A stretch of 64,000 nucleotides of DNA, taken from contig NZ_SSBQ01000002.1 of assembly GCF_004795255.1 (NCBI RefSeq), positions 2,048,001 through 2,112,000 of the forward strand, written 5' to 3'. Numbering within the stretch: position 1 is the stretch's first letter; every line of letters begins with the position of its first letter. The notes beneath the pieces are model-generated. The model searched no databases, was not told where the DNA came from, and worked only from the letters and a program-made list of their open reading frames with translations. Below, piece by piece: positions 1 to 8,468 of this stretch. The position numbers and the translations under genes were made by a program. Source of the DNA: Streptomyces sp. RKND-216. GTDB taxonomy: Bacteria; Actinomycetota; Actinomycetes; Streptomycetales; Streptomycetaceae.

Positions 1-794
1 AGCCCTGCCGCCACGAGCCCGCGGATGGTCTCCGCCTCCTCGCCCTCGAAGGCGATGCGCGGCTGGAACCCGGCCTGCGCGCACAGCGCCTCCAGGATGC
101 GCCGCATCCCGTAGCCCGGTTCCAGGGTGACGAACGGCTCCTCGGCGGCCTCCGCGAGCCGGACGCGTTTGCGGGCGGCAAGCCGGTGGTCGTCGGGCAC
201 GACGAGCCGCAGCCGCTGTTCGTCCAACCGCCGTGCCACCAGCCCGCGCGCGGCGAGTTCGGCGGTGTCCGGGATGGGCGAGGTGAGGCACAGGTCCAGG
301 CCCCCGGCGGCGAGCCGTTCCAGCATGGCCTCGCCGTAGTTCTGCACCAGCGCGAACCGCACACCGGGGTGCTCGGCGCGGAAGGCGCGGATCAGGCCGG
401 GCACCGTCTCCCAGCCAAGGGTGTGCAGGAAGCCGAACGCGACCTTGCCCGTCGCGGGATCGGCGTCGGAGCGCACGGACTCGGCGGCCTGCTCCACGGC
501 GGCGAGCGCCCGTTCGGCGGCGACGCGGAAGGTGTGTCCGGCGGGGGTGAGGGAGACCGTCCGGCCGCGGCGGGCGAAGAGGGCGACGCCCAGGTCGTCC
601 TCCAGCCGGGCCAGCGCCCGGCTGAGCGTGGACTGCGGGACACCCAGCTCCTGGGCGGCGCGGGTGACGTGCTCGTGGCGCGCGACGGCGGCGAAGTGGG
701 CGAGCCGGGGCGTCAGCTCCAGTCCCCAGTCGTGCCCGGTGTCCGATGTCGGGGATGTCACGGAAATGTCTTCGTCGTTTCGGGTCGGTGACAC
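1..794 (-). CDS. LysR-family transcriptional regulator (3' end outside window)
   Basis: A LysR-type DNA-binding regulator whose C-terminal part runs off the left edge; about 264 residues are visible. The N-terminal winged helix is clear (about residues 27-85), with the typical pattern LAHFAAVARHEHVTRAAQEL, then QSTLSRALARLE and GVALFARRGR. The substrate-binding domain follows. I chose GTG at 794 because GGTGAGG lies about 6 bases upstream; GTG at 761 is a weaker alternative. The gene diverges from an MFS exporter across 93 bases. That is the usual LysR arrangement, so it probably controls the exporter; this is inference. Confidence 0.9.
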   Translation of the reverse strand, partial: MSPTRNDEDISVTSPTSDTGHDWGLELTPRLAHFAAVARHEHVTRAAQELGVPQSTLSRALARLEDDLGVALFARRGRTVSLTPAGHTFRVAAERALAAVEQAAESVRSDADPATGKVAFGFLHTLGWETVPGLIRAFRAEHPGVRFALVQNYGEAMLERLAAGGLDLCLTSPIPDTAELAARGLVARRLDEQRLRLVVPDDHRLAARKRVRLAEAAEEPFVTLEPGYGMRRILEALCAQAGFQPRIAFEGEEAETIRGLVAAG

Positions 795-887
795 GGGTGG
801 CCCTCACCTCGATTGATGCGCTGGTGGAACGATTCTCGCAGTTTCGTGCATTGGACGCATGAGCGGGGACGGTCGTACGTTCGGGGC
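795..887. promoter_or_regulatory. LysR/MFS divergent promoter region
   Basis: This is the 93-base region between the divergent LysR and MFS starts. On the plus strand TTGGAC (851-856) and TACGTT (876-881) form a plausible -35/-10 pair with a 19-base spacer. TACGTT lies 6 bases before the ATG at 888, which suggests a leaderless or nearly leaderless exporter mRNA. ATGCG (816-820) and CGCAT (856-860) form a distant inverted pair that could be part of a LysR site. The operator assignment is weak. Confidence 0.45.
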
Positions 888-2174
888 ATGCCTTCTGCTG
901 ATACCAGGGCGTCCACCGGGGGAGTGGGCGCCGTACCCCCGCGCGCCGGTGCCCGGTCCGACGACCCCGAGTCCACCAAGTACCGGCCGGGCGACCCCGG
1001 ATACCGTCGGCTGAGCCTGGCGCTCTTCGCCGCCGGCCTGGTCGCGTTCGGCCTTCTCTACTCCACGCAGGCGCTGCTGCCGGCGATCTCGGCGGACCTC
1101 GGCGTCACCGCGGGCCGGGCGAGCTGGACGGTGTCCGGCGCGACGATCGGCCTGGCCGTCGCCGTGCTGCCGCTGAGCGCCCTGTCCGAACGGTTCGGTC
1201 GCCGCCGGACGATGACCGTCTCGCTGGCGGTGGCGGTGGCGCTCGCGCTGGTGATGCCGCTGGCTCCGTCGCTTGATGCGCTGACCGCGCTGCGCGTGGC
1301 CCAGGGCGTCGCGATCGCGGGAGTTCCCGCGTCGGCCATGGCGTTCCTCTCCGAGGAGGTGCGGGCCCGGGCGCTGGTCGGCGCGGTCGGCCTGTTCGTC
1401 GCGGGCAACAGCATCGGCGGCATGTCCGGACGCATCCTCACCGGCTGGGTCACCCAGATGTGGGGCTGGCGCGCCGCGCTGGCCGCGCTGGGCGTGGCGA
1501 CGCTACTGTGCGCCGTGGCGTACGCCGTGCTGGCCCCGAGGGCACGCCACTTCACCCCGTCGCGGGTGAGCCCGCGCGCGCTGGCGCGGACCGTGCGCAC
1601 GCACCTGGCGAACCCGCTGCTGGTCCGGCTGTACGTCATCGGGCTGCTGTTCATGACCGTCTTCGGTGCGGTCTACACCGTGATCGGCTACCGCCTGGTC
1701 GGCGAGCCGTTCGGGCTGTCGCAGGGGCTGGCGGGCTCGATCTTCGCCATCTACCTGGTGGGCACGGTGTCGTCCGCGACGTCGGGCCGCCTGCACGGAC
1801 GTCTGGGCCGGCGCGGCGCGCTGTACGTAGCGATCATGACGACGACGACCGGGCTGCTGCTGTCCCTCGCAGACAGCCTGCTCGCCGTCGCGGGCGGCCT
1901 GGTGCTCATCACGGCGGGCTTCTTCGCGGGGCACGCCGTGGCGTCCGGCTCGGTGAGCCGCACGGCCACCGAGGGGCGGGCGCAGGCGTCGGCGCTCTAC
2001 CAGATGGCGTACTACCTGGGCAGTTCCGTCGGCGGCACGGTCGGCGCGCTGGCGTACCACGGCGGGGGCTGGCCGGCGACGGTCGCGTTCTCGCTCCTCG
2101 CGCTGGTCGGGGCGGCCGGCGTCACCCTCTACGCCACGCGCCGCGCCCGCCGCACGGCGTTGCTCGCGGCCTGA
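888..2174 (+). CDS. MFS transporter (YnfM/Cmx-like drug or metabolite exporter)
   Basis: A 428-residue major facilitator with about 12 hydrophobic helices. A roughly 40-residue hydrophilic N-terminus precedes the first helix (RLSLALFAAGLVAFGLLYST). The MFS loop 2-3 signature appears as ERFGRRRTMT, and a related RLGRRGAL loop opens the second half. The protein sits in the cytoplasmic membrane and should export a small compound by proton antiport; the substrate cannot be read from sequence. ATG 888 is preferred over an upstream ATG at 813 because a TACGTT -10 box lies 6 bases before it and the upstream extension is not transporter-like. Probably regulated by the divergent LysR protein. Confidence 0.88.
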   Translation: MPSADTRASTGGVGAVPPRAGARSDDPESTKYRPGDPGYRRLSLALFAAGLVAFGLLYSTQALLPAISADLGVTAGRASWTVSGATIGLAVAVLPLSALSERFGRRRTMTVSLAVAVALALVMPLAPSLDALTALRVAQGVAIAGVPASAMAFLSEEVRARALVGAVGLFVAGNSIGGMSGRILTGWVTQMWGWRAALAALGVATLLCAVAYAVLAPRARHFTPSRVSPRALARTVRTHLANPLLVRLYVIGLLFMTVFGAVYTVIGYRLVGEPFGLSQGLAGSIFAIYLVGTVSSATSGRLHGRLGRRGALYVAIMTTTTGLLLSLADSLLAVAGGLVLITAGFFAGHAVASGSVSRTATEGRAQASALYQMAYYLGSSVGGTVGALAYHGGGWPATVAFSLLALVGAAGVTLYATRRARRTALLAA

Positions 2175-2371
2175 GCGGTACGCCCGTCGTCGTGTCCGTC
2201 GGGCCCGTGATCCAGTCGTGGTTCGCGTTGCCCCGCGAAGATCTCCACGACGAGCTGCGCAGCCTCCGCCGGTACGCGGTTTGAGTAGAGCAGGCGCTGA
2301 ACGAGTTCGGCGGTGACGTTGTACGCGTTGGCTGGCGGTGGTGCCTCGGTGATCCCCTCGATGATCTTCAC
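2129..2371 (-). CDS. Hypothetical 80-residue ORF, doubtful
   Basis: An open frame with a GTG start at 2371 that converges with the MFS gene and overlaps its last 46 bases. The N-terminal half (AELVQRLLYSNRVPAEAAQL) looks like a real helical segment; the C-terminal part is antisense to the transporter and low in information. I do not recognise a family. It may be a degenerate remnant or a chance ORF. No good ribosome binding site is visible. Confidence 0.2.
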   Translation of the reverse strand: MKIIEGITEAPPPANAYNVTAELVQRLLYSNRVPAEAAQLVVEIFAGQREPRLDHGPDGHDDGRTAQAASNAVRRARRVA

Positions 2372-2441
2372 CCCTGGTGGTCGACGGGGAGTGCGGACAT
2401 GGCGGTCTCCCCTATCGATGCGTCACCGATGCCATCATGCC

Positions 2442-2472
2442 GAACGGGCCGGTGGGGTCCACCGGCCCGTTC
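2442..2472 (-). terminator. Terminator hairpin after deoA
   Basis: Perfect 14-base arms GAACGGGCCGGTGG and CCACCGGCCCGTTC with a 3-base loop. The hairpin begins 22 bases past the deoA stop on the minus strand. It has no long T tract, as is common for streptomycete terminators. Confidence 0.7.
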
Positions 2473-2494
2473 ACCCGAACGAGAGCGTCACAGG

Positions 2495-3769
2495 TCAGGC
2501 GATACGTTCCAACACCACGGACGCCGGGACGTCGACCGCCGTGTCGCCGAGGGCGAAGGCGTCGTCGAGCGCGGCGAGCGCGTAGTCGAACTTCTCCGGG
2601 GTGTCGGTGTGCAGCGTCATCAGCGGGGCGCCCGCCTCCACCCGCTCCCCCTGCTTGGCGTGCAGCTCGACGCCCGCACCGGCCTGGACCGGGTCCTCCT
2701 TGCGGGCGCGGCCCGCGCCGAGGCGCCAGGCGGCGACGCCGACGGCGTACGCGTCCAGCGAGGTGAGAACGCCGCTCGTCGGGGCGGTGACCACGTGCTG
2801 CTCGCGGGCGACGGGCAGGTCCGCGTCGGGGTCGCCGCCCTGGGCGGCGATCATGCGGCGCCACACGTCCATCGCGGAGCCGTCGGCGAGCGCCTTCGCG
2901 GGGTCGGCGTCCGGCAGTCCGGCCGCGGCGAGCATCTCGCGCGCCAGCGCGAGGGTCAGCTCGACCACGTCCGCCGGTCCCCCGCCCGCCAGGACCTCGA
3001 CCGACTCGCGCACCTCGAGGGCGTTGCCGGCGGTGCGGCCGAGCGGCGTGGACATGTCGGTGAGCAGGGCGACGGTCCGCACCCCGTGGTCGGTGCCGAG
3101 ACCGACCATGGTGGAGGCCAGTTCGCGCGCGTCCTCGACGGTCTTCATGAAGGCGCCGGAGCCGACCTTCACGTCCAGCACCAGCGAACCGGTGCCCTCG
3201 GCGATCTTCTTGCTCATGATGGAGCTGGCGATCAGCGGGATGGCCTCGACCGTGCCGGTCACGTCGCGCAGCGCGTAGAGCTTCTTGTCGGCGGGCGCGA
3301 GGCCGTCTCCGGCCGCGCAGACCACCGCGCCGGCGGAGTCGAGGATGCCCAGCATCTCGGCGTTGCTCAGCGAGGCCCGCCAGCCGGGAATCGACTCCAG
3401 CTTGTCGAGGGTGCCGCCGGTGTGGCCGAGGCCGCGGCCGGAGAGCTGCGGGACGGCCGCGCCGCAGGCGGCGACGAGCGGGGCGAGCGGCAGGGTGATC
3501 TTGTCGCCGACGCCGCCGGTGGAGTGCTTGTCGGCGGTGGGGCGGGCGAGGGAGGAGAAGTCCATCCGCTCGCCGGAGGCGATCATCGCGGCCGTCCAGC
3601 GAGCGATCTCCGCCCGCGTCATGCCGTTGAGGAGGATCGCCATGGCGAGGGCGGACATCTGCTCGTCGGCGACGGCGCCGCGGGTGTACGCGTCGATGAC
3701 CCAGTCGATCTGCTCGTCGCTCAGCGGGTGCCCGTCGCGCTTGGCGCGGATGACGGAGATGGCGTCCAT
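2495..3769 (-). CDS. deoA: Thymidine phosphorylase
   Basis: A 424-residue pyrimidine-nucleoside phosphorylase that splits thymidine or deoxyuridine with phosphate into base and deoxyribose 1-phosphate. The family signature SGRGLGHTGGTLDKLES is complete, and the glycine-rich phosphate-binding run KHSTGGVGDK is present. Length matches the family. It starts at ATG 3769 with AAGGA 5 bases upstream. It is the last gene of the uptake and salvage operon, 39 bases after cdd, so imported pyrimidine nucleosides are deaminated and then phosphorolysed. A terminator hairpin follows. Confidence 0.96.
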   Translation of the reverse strand: MDAISVIRAKRDGHPLSDEQIDWVIDAYTRGAVADEQMSALAMAILLNGMTRAEIARWTAAMIASGERMDFSSLARPTADKHSTGGVGDKITLPLAPLVAACGAAVPQLSGRGLGHTGGTLDKLESIPGWRASLSNAEMLGILDSAGAVVCAAGDGLAPADKKLYALRDVTGTVEAIPLIASSIMSKKIAEGTGSLVLDVKVGSGAFMKTVEDARELASTMVGLGTDHGVRTVALLTDMSTPLGRTAGNALEVRESVEVLAGGGPADVVELTLALAREMLAAAGLPDADPAKALADGSAMDVWRRMIAAQGGDPDADLPVAREQHVVTAPTSGVLTSLDAYAVGVAAWRLGAGRARKEDPVQAGAGVELHAKQGERVEAGAPLMTLHTDTPEKFDYALAALDDAFALGDTAVDVPASVVLERIA

Positions 3770-3808
3770 GAGTTCCTTAAGCCGGGGAGGGTTCGTGGAG
3801 GCGGGCGG

Positions 3809-4213
3809 TCAGCGGGCGAGGTCGTCGGGCCCGAACGCGTCCGGCAGCAGCTCGGACAGCGGACGCACGCCGCGCGCGGTGTCCAGCAGCAGTTCGGGGC
3901 CGCCGTGCTCCCACAGCAGCTGGCGGCAGCGCCCGCACGGCATGAGGCGGGCGCCGTTGCGGTCGCAGCAGGTGAAGGCGGTGAGCCGGCCGCCGCCGGT
4001 CGCCACCAGCTCGGAGACGAGGCCGCACTCGGCGCACAGCGCGACGCCGTACGCCGCGTTCTCCACGTTGCAGCCGGAGACCGTGCGGCCGTCGTCGACG
4101 AGGGCGGCGGCGCCGACCGGGAAGCCCGAGTAGGGGGCGTAGGCCCGGGACATGGCATCCCGGGCCTGCTCCCGCAGGGCCTCCCAGTCGGTGTCCGGAG
4201 CGTGCACGCTCAC
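3809..4213 (-). CDS. cdd: Cytidine deaminase
   Basis: A 134-residue zinc enzyme converting cytidine or deoxycytidine to uridine or deoxyuridine. The substrate motif CNVENAAYG, the catalytic CAE (CAECGLVSE) and the second zinc motif PCGRCRQ are all present, giving the three-cysteine zinc site of homotetrameric bacterial deaminases. GTG 4213 overlaps the TGA of the upstream permease by four bases (GTGA), so translation should be coupled. A much longer overlapping frame exists here, but only this C-terminal part is protein-like. Confidence 0.95.
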   Translation of the reverse strand: MSVHAPDTDWEALREQARDAMSRAYAPYSGFPVGAAALVDDGRTVSGCNVENAAYGVALCAECGLVSELVATGGGRLTAFTCCDRNGARLMPCGRCRQLLWEHGGPELLLDTARGVRPLSELLPDAFGPDDLAR

Positions 4214-5502
4214 GTGCCCTGGCCCTTCCGGTACGGCTTGCCGATGGTCTTCGGCACCCGTAGCCGCTGGGTCGCCAGACACAGCACGAGCAGGGTGGTG
4301 ATGTACGGGCTCGCCTCGACGATCTCGCGCGGCACGGTGTCGGTGGCGGCGTACCAGAGTGCGACGAGGATGCCGGACGCGACGGCGACCATGCCGCCGG
4401 TCCGCGAGCCCTTGTACAGCTTCCACAGGCCGTAGCCGACGAGCAGCACCGCGAAGACGAGCAGCAGCGCGTGGATGGTGGTGCCGCCGCCGCGGAGCTG
4501 GGTGCCGTCCATGAAGCCGAAGATACCGGCGCCCATGGCGACGCCGCCGGGACGCCAGTTGCCGAAGATCATGGTGGCGAGGCCGATGTAGCCGCGGCCG
4601 CCGGTCTGGTCCTCCTGGTAGTGGTGCACGTAGAGGGCCAGGAACGCGCCGCCGAGGCCGGCGAGCGCGCCGGACATGGTGATGGCCGCGTACTTGTACT
4701 TGTAGACGTTGACGCCCAGCGACTCGGCGGCGACCGGGTTCTCGCCGCAGGAGCGGAGCCGGAGGCCGAAGGACGAGCGCCACAGCACGAAGAAGGTCAT
4801 CACGAAGAGTCCGGCGGCGAGCAGCGTCACCCAGGAGACGCTGTCGACTGCGGCGCGGGCGATGCCGGCGGTGTCGGAGACGAAGAACCAGCCCTGTTCC
4901 TCCAGTGAGGCGAGCCAGTCGGCCAGCAGGGGTACGGAGAACTCCGACATGTCCTCGATGGGCGGGGACTGCCGGTCGTTGCCGCCGGCCATGGCCGCTT
5001 CGCTGCCGGGGGTGCCGAAGAACTGCTTGGCGAGGAACTGGGTGGAGCCGAGCGCCAGGATGTTCACGGCCACACCGGAGACGATGTGGTCGACGCCGAA
5101 GGTGACGGTGGCCATGGCGTGCACGAGGCCGCCGAGCGCGCCGCCGGCCATGCCGGCGACGACCGCGGCCCACGGCCCGTACTGCCAGCCGATCCAGCCG
5201 GCGGTGAACGTGCCGATGATCATCATGCCTTCGAGGCCGATGTTGATGACGCCGGCGCGTTCGGACCAGAGCCCGCCGAGGCCGGCCAGGCCGATGGGGA
5301 CCGACCAGCTCAGTGCGGTGGAGTAGGTGCCGAAGCCGGTGAGGCCGCCGACGCCGGTGATCTCGCGGAGTGTGGACAGCAGCAGCAGCGCGCCGGCGAT
5401 GATGAGCAGGATCCACGGCCAGGACAGCCTGCGGCGCGGCTTGCTGTCCTTCCCCTTCGAGGAGAGGGACTCCGAGACCTTGGCGGAGAGGTTCGTGCTC
5501 AC
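4210..5502 (-). CDS. Nucleoside ABC transporter permease (second of pair)
   Basis: A 430-residue inner-membrane permease of the BPD_transp_2 family (YufQ/NupC-like). After a charged N-terminus of about 28 residues come roughly 8-10 helices, with the family motif ERAGVINIGLEGMM (about residues 80-95) and GENPVAAESLGVNVYKYKYA in the coupling region. It pairs with the product of the preceding gene, which it overlaps by four bases (ATGA), and with the upstream ATPase and BMP lipoprotein. The salvage genes downstream support nucleoside transport. Confidence 0.9.
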   Translation of the reverse strand: MSTNLSAKVSESLSSKGKDSKPRRRLSWPWILLIIAGALLLLSTLREITGVGGLTGFGTYSTALSWSVPIGLAGLGGLWSERAGVINIGLEGMMIIGTFTAGWIGWQYGPWAAVVAGMAGGALGGLVHAMATVTFGVDHIVSGVAVNILALGSTQFLAKQFFGTPGSEAAMAGGNDRQSPPIEDMSEFSVPLLADWLASLEEQGWFFVSDTAGIARAAVDSVSWVTLLAAGLFVMTFFVLWRSSFGLRLRSCGENPVAAESLGVNVYKYKYAAITMSGALAGLGGAFLALYVHHYQEDQTGGRGYIGLATMIFGNWRPGGVAMGAGIFGFMDGTQLRGGGTTIHALLLVFAVLLVGYGLWKLYKGSRTGGMVAVASGILVALWYAATDTVPREIVEASPYITTLLVLCLATQRLRVPKTIGKPYRKGQGT

Positions 5503-6611
5503 GCGGACACCTCCGCCTTGTCGTTCTTCCGGGCCTGCTTGGCGAGCTGCTCGCCGACCGTGCGCTGCTGGCGGCGGAGGCCGTAGCGGCGGACGAGTTC
5601 ATAGGCGATGACCACGCAGAGGACGATGACGCCCTTCATGACCTCGACGGTCTCCGACGCGTAGTCCTCGATCTCCAGCCGGCCGCCGGTGCGGTCGAGG
5701 AAGCCCCACAGCAGGGCGGCGAACGCCATGCCGACCGCGTTGTTGCGGCCCAGCAGCGCGAGCGCGATGCCGGTGAAGCCGATGCCGGCGGGGAAGTCGT
5801 TGCCGTAGTTGTGGACCTCGCCGAGCAGGATCGGCATGCCGACCAGGCCGGCGGCCGCGCCCGAGAGCACCATCGAGGTGACGACCATCTTCTTCACGCT
5901 GACGCCGCTGGCCTGGGCGGCCGACTCGGAGCGGCCCACGGACCGCAGGTCGAAGCCGAAGCGGGTGCGGTTGAGCATGAACCAGTAGCCGAGGCCGACG
6001 GCGGCGGCGAGGAACACGAAGCCGTTGATCGGGTCGGGGCTGGTCGGCAGGAAGAAGAAGTGGCTGGACTCGGGGATGTTCGGCGTGTGGAACAGGTTGC
6101 CGTCCTTGACCGCCAGTCGGCCTTCCTGGAGGAAGTAGCCGATGAAGGAGGCGGCGATGAAGTTCAGCATGATCGTGGTGATGACCTCGCTGACGCCGCG
6201 GGTCACCTTCAGGAAGCCCGCGATGCCGGACCAGATCGCGCCGACGACGACCGCGACCAGGATGATCAGCGGGATCTGCACCAGTCCGGGGAGCGTCAGC
6301 GCGCCGCCGACGACGGCCGCGAAGAACGCGGCGATGCGGTACTGGCCGTCCACGCCGATGTTGAAGAGGTTCATCCGGAAGCCGATGGCGACGGCCAGCG
6401 CGGACAGGTAGTACGGGATCGCCTTGTTGATGATCCAGACCTGGCTGTCGCTCTTGGAGCCGTAGTCGAGCATCACCGAGTAGGCGTAGAGCGGGTCCTT
6501 GCCGGTGGCCAGCAGGACGATCGAGGTGATGACGACGGCGGCCACGAGGGCCAGCAGGGGGGCGGCAAGGCCGAGGATCAGGCGGTTCTTGTCGAGCTTG
6601 AACGACTTCAC
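5499..6611 (-). CDS. Nucleoside ABC transporter permease (first of pair)
   Basis: A 370-residue BPD_transp_2 permease (YufP/NupB-like) with about 8-10 transmembrane segments. It contains the characteristic FRMNLFNIGVDGQYRIAAFF segment and the coupling-loop run VGRSESAAQASGVSVKKM. It begins four bases inside the end of the ATPase gene and ends four bases inside the next permease, so three transporter genes are translationally chained. It should form the heterodimeric membrane channel with the second permease. Confidence 0.9.
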   Translation of the reverse strand: MKSFKLDKNRLILGLAAPLLALVAAVVITSIVLLATGKDPLYAYSVMLDYGSKSDSQVWIINKAIPYYLSALAVAIGFRMNLFNIGVDGQYRIAAFFAAVVGGALTLPGLVQIPLIILVAVVVGAIWSGIAGFLKVTRGVSEVITTIMLNFIAASFIGYFLQEGRLAVKDGNLFHTPNIPESSHFFFLPTSPDPINGFVFLAAAVGLGYWFMLNRTRFGFDLRSVGRSESAAQASGVSVKKMVVTSMVLSGAAAGLVGMPILLGEVHNYGNDFPAGIGFTGIALALLGRNNAVGMAFAALLWGFLDRTGGRLEIEDYASETVEVMKGVIVLCVVIAYELVRRYGLRRQQRTVGEQLAKQARKNDKAEVSA

Positions 6612-8356
6612 AGCCGCTTCCCTCCCTCGCCCGTCTCGTCCTCGACGCCTGCGGCGGAGCCGCTCTCGGACGCTTCGAGGTGGCCGCTGGCGGCGCCGGT
6701 CATGGCGGAGCCCAACTCCTCAGGGGTGATGGTGGCGGGGTCGGCGTCCGCGACCAGGCGGCCGCGGTACATCACCCGCAGGGTGTCGGAGAGCCCGATC
6801 AGCTCGTCCAGGTCGGCGGAGATCAGCAGGACCGCCAGTCCTTCGCGGCGCGCCTCGCGGATCTGGTCCCAGATCTGCGCCTGCGCGCCGACGTCCACGC
6901 CGCGGGTGGGGTGGGCGGCGATCAGCAGCTTGGGGTGGTGGCTCATCTCGCGGCCGACGATCAGCTTCTGCTGGTTGCCGCCGGAGAGGCTGGCCGCGGT
7001 GACCTCGATGCCGGGCGTACGGACGTCGTAGTCGGTGACGATGCGCGCGGTGTCGGTGCGGGCGGCCTTGATGTCGAGGAGTGCGCCGCGGCTGTTGGGC
7101 GCCTCGGTGACGTGGCCCAGCATGCGGTTCTCCCACAGCGGGGCCTCCAGCAGCAGGCCGTGCCGGTGCCGGTCCTCGGGGATGTAGCCGATGCCCGCCT
7201 CGCGGCGGGTGCGGGTGGGGCGGTGGGAGATGTCCTGGCCGTCGAGGGTGACGCTGCCGCCGTCGGGGTCGCGCAGACCCATGACGGCCTCGACCAGTTC
7301 GGCCTGTCCGTTGCCCTCGACGCCGGCGACGCCGAGCACCTCGCCCTTGCGGATGGTGAAGGTGATGCCGTCCAGGACCGCGCGGACGCTGCCGTCCGGG
7401 TCGGTGGCGGACAGGTGCAGCCCGTCGACCTTCAGCATCTCGACGTCGGTGACGGTCGACTCGCGGGTCTCCGGGGACGGGAGTTCGCTGCCGACCATCA
7501 GCTCGGCGAGCTGCTTGGGGGTGGTCTCGGACGGGTGCAGGGAGGCGACCGTGGTGCCGCGCCGGATGACGGTGATGTCGTCCGCGACGGTCAGCACCTC
7601 GCCCAGTTTGTGCGAGATGAAGATGACGGTGAGGCCCTCGGCCTTGAGCTCGCGCAGGTTGTCGAACAGTGCGTCGACCTCCTGCGGCACGAGCACGGCC
7701 GTGGGCTCGTCGAGGATGAGCGTGCGGGCGCCGCGGTAGAGGACCTTGAGGATCTCCACGCGCTGCCGGTCGGCGACGCCGAGCTCCTCGACGAGCACGT
7801 CCGGGCGGATCGCCAGGCCGTACGCGTCGGACAGTTCCTTGATCTTCCGGCGCGCGCCGGAGCCGATGCCGTGCAGCTTCTCGGCGCCGAGGACGACGTT
7901 CTCCTGCACCGTGAGGTTGTCGGCGAGCATGAAGTGCTGGTGCACCATGCCGATGCCGCGGGCGATGGCGTCGGCGGGCGTACGGAAGGAGACCTTCTCG
8001 CCGGCGACCGTGATGGTGCCCTCGTCCGGCGCCTGCATGCCGTAGAGGATCTTCATCAGGGTCGACTTGCCTGCGCCGTTCTCCCCGACGAGGGCGTGCA
8101 CGGTGCCGCGCCGGACGGTGATGTCGATGTCGTGGTTGGCCACGACGCCGGGGAACCGCTTGGTGATGCCGTGGAGCTCGACGGCAGGTGCGCTGTCTGC
8201 CGGTGGGCCGGCTGCCGTGGGGCTGCTGCTGGACGCTTTGATGACGCACTCTCCTCGGAGGGACCGGGCGAAGGAGTGAGGTGTGTGGGCTGGGCGGGTG
8301 ACGCGTGTCGTGTGGGGCGGGAGTGACGGTATCGCGCGTGGTGGCGTGTGAGGCAC
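6608..8356 (-). CDS. Nucleoside ABC transporter ATP-binding protein (start uncertain)
   Basis: A double ABC ATPase of the YufO/RbsA type energising nucleoside import. The first domain has Walker A GENGAGKST and Walker B LILDEPTAVL. The second domain has signature LSGGNQQKL and a Walker-B-like segment LIAAHPTRGVDVG, as in sugar and BMP-system ATPases. Coordinates run to GTG 8356, the only canonical in-frame start before the conserved core, but that codon lies in a probable -10 box. The family start would be expected near 8245, where GTC sits 5 bases after GAGGAG. A GTG at 8249 is out of frame. The 3' end overlaps the next permease by four bases. Confidence 0.9.
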   Translation of the reverse strand: MPHTPPRAIPSLPPHTTRVTRPAHTPHSFARSLRGECVIKASSSSPTAAGPPADSAPAVELHGITKRFPGVVANHDIDITVRRGTVHALVGENGAGKSTLMKILYGMQAPDEGTITVAGEKVSFRTPADAIARGIGMVHQHFMLADNLTVQENVVLGAEKLHGIGSGARRKIKELSDAYGLAIRPDVLVEELGVADRQRVEILKVLYRGARTLILDEPTAVLVPQEVDALFDNLRELKAEGLTVIFISHKLGEVLTVADDITVIRRGTTVASLHPSETTPKQLAELMVGSELPSPETRESTVTDVEMLKVDGLHLSATDPDGSVRAVLDGITFTIRKGEVLGVAGVEGNGQAELVEAVMGLRDPDGGSVTLDGQDISHRPTRTRREAGIGYIPEDRHRHGLLLEAPLWENRMLGHVTEAPNSRGALLDIKAARTDTARIVTDYDVRTPGIEVTAASLSGGNQQKLIVGREMSHHPKLLIAAHPTRGVDVGAQAQIWDQIREARREGLAVLLISADLDELIGLSDTLRVMYRGRLVADADPATITPEELGSAMTGAASGHLEASESGSAAGVEDETGEGGKRL

Positions 8357-8371
8357 GCTACGCGCGTAGCG
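8356..8371. promoter_or_regulatory. Palindromic operator over the ABC operon promoter
   Basis: CGCTACGCGCGTAGCG is a perfect 16-base palindrome. Read on the minus strand its right part supplies TAGCGT, a common streptomycete -10 box. It lies just after the bmpA terminator, so it probably marks the promoter and repressor site of the ABC-cdd-deoA operon. A near copy sits before bmpA at 9580-9593. Confidence 0.6.
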
Positions 8372-8386
8372 TTCCGCCGAGAAAGC

Positions 8387-8430
8387 GGGCCCGGTGCGGA
8401 GGGCGGTGCTGCGCCCTCCGCACCGGGCCC
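8387..8430 (-). terminator. Strong terminator after bmpA
   Basis: Perfect 19-base arms (8387-8405 and 8412-8430) around a 6-base loop, starting 38 bases beyond the bmpA stop. It separates bmpA from the ABC operon, so the binding protein can be expressed independently of the membrane complex. Confidence 0.85.
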
Positions 8431-8468
8431 ACGCCGCGCGGGTCAGGTGACCCGGTCGAGCGGACCCG

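Noticed and set aside
2399..4435. 678-residue plus-strand ORF
   Set aside because: Antisense shadow of deoA, cdd and the permease; Gly/Arg/Val-rich composition with no family pattern.
3809..5602. 597-residue minus-strand ORF
   Set aside because: Only its last 134 residues are cytidine deaminase; the rest is Arg/Pro-rich and antiparallel in frame to a clear permease gene.
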